Positions 55,885 to 64,000 of a stretch of 64,000 bases of DNA are shown in pieces. The notes beneath the pieces are model-generated. The model was not told the origin of the DNA. It did not search any database and saw only the letters and a list, made by a program, of their open reading frames with translations. Position numbers and translations under genes: made by a program. The DNA is taken from contig CM051459.1 of assembly GCA_028095005.1 (NCBI GenBank), positions 315,768,513-315,832,512 of the forward strand, read 5' to 3'. Each line of letters opens with the position of its first letter. The stretch's first letter is position 1. The DNA is from Rhynchospora pubera (lineage: Eukaryota; Streptophyta; Magnoliopsida; Poales; Cyperaceae).

Positions 55885-57990
55885 TCATTCTTCTGCATCG
55901 CGCAGTACCTTGGACACAAAGTATACAGGTTTTTGCACTCCGTCTTCCTCTCGAATCAACGCTGCACTCACTGCGACCGCGGAAACACTAACATATAGGT
56001 ATAAAGTTTTGCCCAAAGTTGGCCTGCTGATGATCGGTGGATTGGATAGGTAGGTCTTGATCTGTTCGAATGCCTCCTGACATTGCGAGGTCCACTCAAA
56101 CTTTTTGGTCTTCTTGATGGTCTGGAAGAAGGGTTTGCAAACCTCTCCCGAGCGTGCTATGAATCTACTCAGCGCAGCTATTCGCCCGGTAAGTTCTTGT
56201 ACCTCTTTTACAGTTTTGGGAGCTTCCATGTCGATGATCGCTCGGCACTTGCTAGGGTGCACCTCAATGCCTCTTTCAGACACAATGTACCCTAAAAATT
56301 TCCCACTAGACAAGCAAAAGAAACTCTTCTTTGGATTGAGGCGCATGCCGACGTCTCTCATTTTTTGAAATATCATGTTTAGGTGCTGTACATGCTCCTT
56401 GCCCGTACAGCTCATAACGACCATGTCATCGATATATGCTTCGATGACTCCTCCCAACTCATTTTTAAAAACCTTGTTTACCATCTGCTGATATTCAGCC
56501 TTAAGTAATCGATCAACCTCGTCTTGTACAGCTTTCTTCCTTTCCAGGCCTAACTTGCGCTTTCTTTGCTGAACTGGACGTGCTTCTTCATAGGTATCAA
56601 TGCGGTGCTCTGCGATGGCTCTACTGATGCCTGGCATCACGTCGTCCTCGTCGGCAAAAATGTCTTTATTGGCAATCAAGCATTCTTTTACCATGTTTCG
56701 GTCTGTCGCAGGTAACAAAGTGCCAAGTTGAGTCACTTGTCCGTCTCGTAACACGACTGGTTCCGTATCCTCCATGTCTTCTGTTGGCAGGGTTTTCGGC
56801 GGCTCTGTGCTGAGTGCGCCTAGACTATCCACAAATTCTTGGCTTTTCCTAGATCGCTCGATGTGAGCAATCTGGGGTGCCATTGTAATTCGGTAGCATT
56901 CCTTGGCCATTTGTTGTTCTCCTCTCACTATACCCACTCCTTGTGGAGTTGGGAATTTAATCATCAAGTGCGGGGTGGATGCGACTGCCCCGATGCTGTT
57001 AAGGGAAGTGCGCCCCAAAATGACATTATAAGCAGATGGAGCGTCTACCACGATGAAGCGAACGTTAGAGATCACCGTTTGGGGCGCGTTCCCAAACAAA
57101 ACGTCCAAGTCGATGGTCCCCAAAGGCTTCAACTTGTCGCCAGTAAAACCGACTAGTGATGTCGTCATCGGCTGCAAGGGATACTTTCCAAGGCCCATTC
57201 TTTTGAGAGCATCAAAATACATCACATCGGCGGAACTGTCTGTATCGACGAGGATTCGCTTTACCCGAATGCCGTTAATTCGGAGCATCAAAACGATGGC
57301 ATCGTCGTGAGGCAACTGAACACCATCATAATCACGCGGACCGAATGAAATGACCTGCGTAGATTCTAATCTATGCTCGATTTGGAAGACGTGAAAGGGT
57401 TGCTGCCTCCGGTGATTATCAGTTGCTTTACCCTCAATGAACATCACTGGTGGAGGGGACGTGCGTTGCTGTCTGTCAGATGCGGTTGTTTGGGGCCGCG
57501 GGTTACTGGGATGCGCAGTGCGACGATCGTCTGCGTTGGTCCCCGATTCATGAAGGTGTTGCATCTTCCTTTTGCCCCTATCGTCTTTTGCCAAGAAATG
57601 TTCAAGGATGTTTGTCTGGCGCACTAACCTTTCAATCTCATCCTTGAGCTTAAGGCAATCTTTGGTATGGTGTCCGCTACTGCCATGATACTCACAATAG
57701 CTGTTCCTGTCGAAAACTTCGGTTCTGGTAATGGGTGGTGCCCTTCTCATCTCCTTGTTATACTTGATTTTATCATACACACGATCCTGAGGCTCTGTTG
57801 TGACGTGGTAGATTTTATAATATGGTGCATTGCCCTCTGCAGAGTTAGCGCGACGGCTACGGTTTCGTCTGGAAGGTTTAGCATCTCGACGCCGAGGACG
57901 TGGGGAACGACTGCGCTGTCGATCTCGAGGTGAACTTGGGCGCTGTGGCTTTCTGGGGGGATGTGCTTTGTCTGTTATTTGGTGCAGCAA
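55885..57990 (-). pseudogene. Tat pol: zinc knuckle, protease, RT with core deletion
   Basis: The frame starts inside gag, in the frame entered after the G6-run shift (57955-57960), and passes an Arg/Ser-rich linker, the knuckle CEYHGSSGHHTKDC, the protease and part of RT. Two defects are clear. The protease active site reads VDTDSSADV where the sister copy near 6300 has IDTGSSADV; DTG->DTD should kill the enzyme. RT jumps from VQDEVDRLLKA straight to EYQQMVNKVF at about 56498, so about 110 residues of the palm with the first catalytic Asp are missing, in frame. The YIDDMVVMSC motif and thumb follow. TGA at 55885-55887 replaces Arg of EERYSTVEK (CGA->TGA). Confidence 0.88.
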
Positions 57991-59328
57991 ATGTGTTGTG
58001 ACGATAACCTTGGATGGCCGCGATGTGCTCCTCTGCGCGAATAAGGTGTTCTGCCCGTTCCCTAAATGCAGCGAAATCAGAGAACTTTTCCGTCATTGCT
58101 GCCCACTGGACAGGTCCTTCCAGTAACCCGCGCTGCACAGCTAACAACGCCATGTCCTCCCGATAATCTCCGCACTTGTTGGCTTCGATAGAAAATCGAT
58201 CGAGATAATCTCGGGTGTGCTCAGAGGGGTGTTGTCGAATACCCATGAGGTCCATGCATGTTTTGGGGGGTGCTCGAACACTAGCAAATCTTTTAAGGAA
58301 TTTGGTGGTAAGGTCTCTGTAGCTGGACACCGAACCAGGAGGTAGTTGTGCATACCATTCCCAAGCGATTCCCTCTAGTCTTGTAGGGAAAACGAGACAC
58401 ATGGTTCGTTCAGATGCCCCGGTGATGAGCATAGACTCTCGGAAGGTGTTAACAAAGGCTCGAGCGTCGTGAGCTGGATAAGCGGGGTACTTGTCAAGGC
58501 TGGCAAAATCCTTCAGACGGAGGGCCTTTCCTTTGTATAAGTGTCGAGCCAAGGCTCCACGAGGAGGTGAAAGACTATCATGCCGCTTCAAGGGGATTTT
58601 ATGCAAACGTTGAGTACGCGGTCTGGACCGCCCGTCACTAGTGTCGCTTGTTTGTGAGAAACTTGAAGATGAGGATCTAGTTGAAGTGCTGTAGCGTCCG
58701 CGACGTTTCCTTAAAGGCGGCTTGCGAGAAGATAGCTCGCTCGAACTGTGAGTGTCATATTCCGAGGTTGGTGATCGCTTCCAGGACCGTCGTGAACGGG
58801 ATTTGGAGCGACCTCTTGTATGAGAACGGGAGAGATTGGGGGCGTTAGTGTATTGGGAACGCCTGTGAGACGGCTGCGGTCTGTGGTCTTCGCTGTGCAA
58901 AGCTAGTTCCTCTCTATTTGACAGTCGGGTGTATGTTTGATTGGATGGTTGGGTTGGTACTCCTGACTGATTGGCTGGGAATATGGGGTGTTGGTAGGGA
59001 TATTGTTGAGGGGGAGGTGGGATGATAACTGGAGGTTGGTACGGTGGATCGCGGGGAGCCTGAAACTGCTGAGGAAAGGGCGGTTGCGGTTGATGGTTGT
59101 GGCTGTTGTGAATGGAGGAGGGTGTAAGGGAAGGTATTGTAGAAGGAAGGACATGTGGTGGTGGTTGATAATTACGCATGTCATGTAAAGCAGCATTGGT
59201 GATGGTAGGGGGGTTGTGTCTTGGGGCTAAGAAATGCTAACGGATTGATCGGAAGTTTGCTCCGTTCCAGGAGGTGGAGGTTGTGGGGTCGTTGCTGGAG
59301 TGTTGAAGGTTGCAGTGCTAGTTGCCAT
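57878..59328 (-). pseudogene. Tat gag
   Basis: ATG at 59328-59326 (MATSTATFNTPATTPQPPPP) starts gag, but a one-base loss near 59227 creates TAG. The downstream frame, with an ATG at 59179, carries a Pro/Gln-rich and then Ser/Arg-rich N-terminal half (RGRSKSRSRRSWKRS) and the capsid core: YPAYPAHDARAFVNTFRESM, LVFPTRLEGIAWEWYAQLPP, FLKRFASVRAPPKTCMDLMG. It ends after the extra base in the G6 run 57955-57960 at 57878. The sister fragment at 7000 has no such insertion, so the shift is a mutation (or a homopolymer sequencing error) rather than a programmed event. Confidence 0.85.
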
Positions 59329-59460
59329 GGTTTTTGTGGATGGTGTACTAAAGTCTAACTTTTTTGGATGAATATTCCTACTCCCTTTCATGCGAATTGG
59401 AGCTCAAACAATAAGAAAAAGGTCGTATTTCTCGATTGTTAGGATGAGCTCTTGTAATTT

Positions 59461-59473
59461 ACGGTGGGCGCCA
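59461..59473 (-). promoter_or_regulatory. Primer-binding site of Tat element
   Basis: On the minus strand TGGCGCCCACCGT starts two bases inside the 5' LTR end. The TGG start fits pairing to a tRNA CCA end; I do not assign the tRNA. Confidence 0.7.
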
Positions 59474-59475
59474 GT

Positions 59476-60057
59476 TGATAACCTACAATCTAGCTCATAG
59501 ATCTCAACGAAGAGTTTAGGTAGAGAAGAATAGGAATTTCATCTTTTAATCAATCAGTTTAGTACATGGCATTTCTTAGTTTACAGAATGTCTAACCCCC
59601 TTTCCCTATAGAGGGGGGTTCCTATTTATAGTCGTCTGGTGGTCCCCCATCGCATCGGATCTTTTGTGGCCTCCTCGTGTTCTCATCTTCCTTATTCAAC
59701 TGCGACATGAAGGTCGCTGTAACCTCCTTCAACCCCTACATGTTCCTTTCTCGCCTACGACCAACATCCATTCAGGCGAGGCTGAGTGCGAGGTTGAGTC
59801 GAGGCTCTTTGAACGACTATCGTCCGAAAGTCACATAGCATCTCGTGACCGTTACGAAAGGGACATCTGTGCTCAGAAACCGTTTCCTCCTGAGGGCCCA
59901 CCAGTGAAAACGCCTTTTAACGGTTCCTGACCCCACTCTGAGCGCAACGGCTGCGGGCCCACTCTCATCATAACGGCTCGTGGGCTCCTCTCTCTAAAAA
60001 GGCTTTATACAAGGCTTTTCGTAATTATCAGGCCCGTATCCGGACCTGACCATATCA
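59476..60057 (-). repeat. 5' LTR of Tat element
   Basis: It is 582 bp, matching 46190-46771 with six substitutions. Transcription is leftward from the TATA box at 59623-59630. Both LTRs contain an 88-codon plus-strand open frame (59664-59930 and 46378-46644) that I regard as chance. Confidence 0.95.
59623..59630 (-). promoter_or_regulatory. TATA box of the Tat 5' LTR
   Basis: On the minus strand the sequence CGACTATAAATAGGAACCCC contains TATAAATA. Its place in the second half of the LTR (about 430 bp from the LTR start, 150 bp from its end) fits a U3-R promoter. Confidence 0.7.
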
Positions 60058-60062
60058 GTAAG
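60058..60062. repeat. Target-site duplication GTAAG, right
   Basis: It matches 46185-46189. Confidence 0.9.
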
Positions 60063-62124
60063 TAATAGGAAACAATTTCCAATTTACTGTTAGTATAATC
60101 ATAATCTTTTATGAAAAAACAAGGCCTAAATATAATTTGTTCTAAAAGAGGAGCCGACAGGTATGTGCCCAGCCACTACAGATGGCTCCAAATAGTTTTT
60201 GCAAATCCTAATGCGATAGCATTTAAATTCGTGCATATCACTTCCCTTCTGACGGGCATCCAACCCAGTGACTTTCTCACTCATGCAATCAATCTTTATA
60301 TTCTCTGTAAGTTCGCATGTTTGTCAGGGTGTACACTACACCAAAAGGGGTTTTAGCAACATGATGATTGCAAGGAATTTTAATTTTCTAGCTAATTACA
60401 TAGTATTGCAAGACTGATATTAAAGTTAATTGCGTTCTTGCTATGATAGCGCTGCTGCAAGACCGCGTGGCAAGATTTATTTGGAGCAGCAGCACAAAAT
60501 AGCGCTAACTTTTCGGCATAACCATTTTTTATACATGGGCGCCAAATTGTACCGCCAAAGTTGGTTACCCGATTTTTTTTCGTCCATATCAATTGAAGAA
60601 AATTAATCTCTCTAAACAAAATAATTAATGAATGAAATAAACAAGTAATTAAATAACCTCCCACTAACGTACACGTCCCGTTTATTACATGCGCAAATCC
60701 CATACGGGTCATACCCTCCACTTTCTATTGTCTTTTTATAGCTGATCTCTTCTATCAATAAATAAATAAACATATAAATAAATAAATAATTATAGGCTAC
60801 TATAAATTGCGAACTAATTGAAAAAAAAAATTCTTTCAAATTTTCTTCTCAAAAAGCAAGATTCGCATGATTGAAAAATTAAAGATTTAACTATGATCAA
60901 TAAGATTAGATTGTATATTAGATTGTATATTAGTAAATAAATACAGTATCTAAGTAGGTTATGATTAAATATTATTGCAATGTGTTTTATTTTAGAAAAA
61001 TTTAGTTTTTTTTCACTACAGATTTTTATCAGTTTGGAAAATATCACTCTTAGATTGCGAACTAAAAATATGCCACCCTTAAAAATTATAAAAAGCCAGG
61101 AAGCTGATTTTTCTGAAAAATATGAAGAATGGTAAACATTTTCACAAAAACTTACAATTTGATTTCCTACAAGATTTTAATATGATGGTCATATTTATCG
61201 ATTTATAATTGTCATTTGAAGTACATTTTTTGAAAAAAAAAACTTTGAAAGAATAAGGTCAGTCCTCGCCTTGCCCAAAATACAATTTATCGTTATAAAA
61301 AAAAACTTGTGTCCAAAATACAATTTATCGTTATAAAAAAAAACTTCGAAAGAATAAGGTCAGCCCGCCAAAAGTAGTTACCTATCTTTTTTTTACCAAT
61401 TATAAAAAAAAATTCTCCCTCAAAATGATTAAAAAATAACAAATAACCTCCCACTTACCCTTCGTTTTCAATATATCATGTGACCAAATCCAATAACCAC
61501 TTCCTGTGCACCGTTATTCAATAATATAGTTTGAATATGGTAGAAATAGTACATGGGATGGGAATCTAGTTATAAATATGAATATGTTACTAATGCAGTT
61601 AATTTATTGATTCGTTAGTATATTTTTTAATTTCCAATTATATAGTATGGGCTATAAGTAGAGAGTTAGAAAAATATCAATTTATCAAGTATAGTACTAT
61701 AGCTATTTTCGTTGAATTAATTTTTCATATTGAAATACTGTAACAAAAATTATAATTCATATTTTGAAAATTTTATTTATCATTTTTCAGATTTTTAGGA
61801 AATTATTTTTAACTTATAGATTCTAATCGGGTTTGACGAAACGATATGTCAAATCCTTTTAACTGTAACCAGACTCAATAATAATTTTACCAACTATATT
61901 TATAATTAAATGCGATATACATATTATTTTTCTGGAATATTTAAACATTTATTAATGTGATAATATAGGAATTCTAGCAAGAAAATATTTTATTTTGTGG
62001 ATCGAAATTATATAATAATTACAACATTGTTTGCGCATATGTGGAAAATATGAAATATGATTATAAATCATGTTGGTATACATTTTCACGATAAATTATT
62101 TTTCCAATATCAAATTTTCACACT
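60063..62124. other. AT-rich intergenic DNA with short repeats
   Basis: No gene recognised. It contains a CACTA-like terminus at 60334. CAAAATACAATTTATCG plus GTTATAAAAAAAAACTT recurs at about 61277 and 61315, GAAAGAATAAGGTCAG at 61247 and 61349, and AAATAACCTCCCACT at 60652 and 61441. Confidence 0.4.
60334..60560 (+). mobile_element. Possible CACTA transposon end
   Basis: CACTACACCAAAAGGGG (60334) has the typical CACTA-superfamily terminus and is followed by GCGCT/GCGCCA-containing, structured subterminal sequence. GTA precedes it as a candidate half of a 3-bp duplication. The matching inverted end (TAGTG) is not found in the window, so it is either truncated or extends beyond. Confidence 0.4.
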
Positions 62125-62662
62125 AAAAGTTAGGAAAATTATTTTTTGAGCCATCAAAATTGAGAATTTTCCATCCAAAATTAAAATATTTTGTTTTGTC
62201 ACCAAAAAATTAAAATTTCTTCTCTAAATATCACTCTGTCCTTTAAAATAAAAAATTAATAGCTAAATAATTGAAATGTAATTGTCTAACTGTTATGCCC
62301 TCGCACCCAATATTAGAACCAATCAATCAAAATTCGATCGAATCCAATCTCCTCATCTTTTCTTCTGTACTCTAAAATTTATTTTGCTCATTTATTTGTG
62401 CCAAAGAGAAGAACATATGGGAATATTGAGTTCAATCGAGTTTTGATCGACTGGTTCTAATATTGGGAGCAAGGGATAATAGTCATAAAATTATATTTCT
62501 AATATTTAACTATTATTATTTATTTATATTTAAAATGATAAAGTGGTATTTCAAGAAGAAATTTGAATTTTTTTGGTAAAAATAGAAGATTTTACTTTTG
62601 GGTGGAAAATCCTCAATTTTCTCAATTTTGGATGGCACGTGAATTTTTTTTTCCTAGAAGTT
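62125..62662. mobile_element. Foldback / long-TIR MITE, about 538 bp
   Basis: The left arm (about 62125-62352) and right arm (about 62419-62662) are imperfect inverted copies around a loop of about 66 bp. Paired markers: CCAATATTAGAACCA (62306) with TGGTTCTAATATTGG (62452); CCATC(C)AAAATTGAG outside; TTTCTTC...AAATATCACT opposite AGTGGTATTT. No coding capacity. The target-site duplication is not clear. Confidence 0.75.
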
Positions 62663-64000
62663 ATGTAAAGCTCAAGTACAGTGCATATTTGAACATTAAA
62701 TCCAACTAGATGAGGGGAGGCTATTTCGCCGCAATTTGATAAATTTTGATGGCTAAATCTATCAATATATGAAGAAATATATATTTTCAATATATATATT
62801 TTATATTTACTTTATATATAAATAGCTATCTTAGATGATTAGTAAAACTATTTTTAATATATTTAACTAAACAAATATTTTTAATTAAAAGCCAATGTAG
62901 TCACGACTTTTAATTAAGAAGGCTAAACTTCTAGAATATATTCAGATTGATCGATTAACGAAAATTGGAGGGCTCAAATTGCATGTCGTATGAGAGGATA
63001 TTTTTTTTTCTATAGATTAGGCATGAACTACCTTAGACTTCCAAATATATCTACTTTAGATTTCCAAATATATTTAATTATTAAATTAAATAATGATTGG
63101 TAGAACTATTTTTAATATATTTAACTATGATAGATTCGTTCTAATACGTTCATGTTTTAGCCTTTGATCGAGTATTAAATAAACTCTAAAATTTACAAAA
63201 CTTATATGAAAAAATATCGCTTATTAAATTAAATAAGATCAACGGTTTGGATTTAAATTTCAAATTTTACAATTTAAAAAATTACCTAAATAGCAAAATG
63301 TTAGTATTTGGGACAACCAAAATATTTGCAGCGGAACCTTTCTCTATGCTATATTAGTGCACCAATAAAATAAAATTTATCCGTGAATTTGAATTATGTT
63401 GCTAATATGATTAGAAAAAAAATTTATAACTATGTCATTGTATAAGTCAGAACTTAGAGATATAGCGTCCCTAAATAACAAATTATTTTTACGCTACCGA
63501 TAAATGACAAAATTAGATTTATGCGATCGATTAATTCATTTGACCTTTTTAAAGATACAACTATGAAAAAACTAAAATTAGAAATAAATCATCGCAAAAA
63601 AATGATTGAATTTACGTTATCAACCTAAGTGATAAATCGTATGACAACGGCTGTCAAATTCAGCAAAAAACACGAAAGTAATATAAATTCATAATAAACA
63701 GTTAAAATTAAAATTTCATAAGTCGAAAATAAAAAATTTCAGAATTAAGTTTGACACTATAAAATTCGAAATTACAAAAATTTTAAATCTGAAATTAAAT
63801 TTTTTTTATTTGGAACTCTAAAATTTCAACTTTTTAATATTTATTTTATGTCATTAAGTTTTATATGCATTTCTTAATTATTCAACCTAATGTGGACAAT
63901 TTGGACATTTTTAAAAACGTTATTAGACCGAACACCCTGTAGATACATGTTAATGATGTTAATAAAATGAGAAGAAAGAAGAATCGTTTTCATATCTATT
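62663..64000. other. AT-rich intergenic DNA
   Basis: No gene recognised. ACTATTTTTAATATATTTAA is repeated at about 62846 and 63106, and (A/T)GA(C/T)TTCCAAATATAT occurs in tandem at about 63037 and 63058. Confidence 0.4.

Larger units (their letters stand above)
46190..60057 (-). mobile_element. Complete Ty3/gypsy Tat-lineage retrotransposon, 13.9 kb
   Basis: Two 582-bp LTRs with TG...CA ends, TSD GTAAG, a PBS and minus-strand gag-protease-RT-RNaseH-aRNH-integrase define the element; it is transcribed leftward. Between integrase and the 3' LTR lie about 7 kb: a higher-order tandem repeat (52858-53600) and a plus-strand gene (47558-50583) with a Transposase_28-like domain. Tat-lineage plant elements are known to carry extra ORFs, sometimes antisense, and satellite-like repeats in this region. 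The LTRs differ at six sites by my count (1.0%). Lesions in gag, protease, RT and pol make it non-autonomous. Confidence 0.95.

Overview
The window is nuclear DNA of a flowering plant, most likely a eudicot. The evidence is AT-rich intergenic sequence, GT-AG introns, a five-exon GDSL esterase/lipase gene, and plant transposon families: Ty3/gypsy of the Tat type with two RNase H domains, Ty1/copia, Mutator-like (MULE), CACTA/En-Spm remnants, plant mobile domain (PMD) sequences and MITEs. There is no sign of prokaryotic or organellar organisation. I see one probable host protein gene; nearly everything else is transposon-derived.

Layout. 1-2365: non-coding repeat DNA with a two-hairpin module. 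2366-3965: a broken CACTA-type (Transposase_24-like) gene with 29-residue acidic repeats. 4140-7577: a truncated Tat-type gypsy fragment (minus strand), joined to the 3' part of a PMD pseudogene (7577-8486). That PMD pseudogene is split by a complete LTR element, 8487-18171 (1.78 kb LTRs, TSD TATCT), whose interior is a ruined copia pol; the PMD 5' part resumes at 18177-19020. 19021-27073: non-coding repeats, including a second, diverged copy of the two-hairpin module. 27074-31797: a small copia element, almost intact, with unusual TA...TA LTR ends and TSD TCTTT. 31803-35592: AT-rich intergenic DNA. 35593-39433: the GDSL gene, with two related foldback MITEs in intron 1. 40045-42374: a 2.3-kb MULE with 181-bp TIRs and a 9-bp TSD, encoding only the N-terminal and DNA-binding part of a MURA-like transposase. 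42384-46184: non-coding, with exon-like segments near its right end. 46190-60057: a complete 13.9-kb Tat-type gypsy element (582-bp LTRs, TSD GTAAG). Its gag-pol is on the minus strand, with a higher-order tandem repeat 3' of pol and a separate intron-containing gene on the opposite strand. 60063-64000: AT-rich DNA with a CACTA-like terminus and a 538-bp foldback element.

How the parts work together. The three LTR elements with both ends have LTR pairs that differ by only about 1% by eye, so they inserted recently, yet none has an unbroken pol. The big Tat element lacks the RT core, has a protease DTG->DTD change, two stops and two frameshifts; the 9.7-kb element has no usable reading frame; the small copia has one stop codon in gag. 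The first two at least must have moved with proteins supplied in trans. The MULE likewise encodes a DNA-binding protein without a catalytic domain. The window therefore reads as a community of parasites of parasites: non-autonomous or regulatory derivatives of several transposon classes around one esterase gene, which itself appears to have lost its catalytic histidine.
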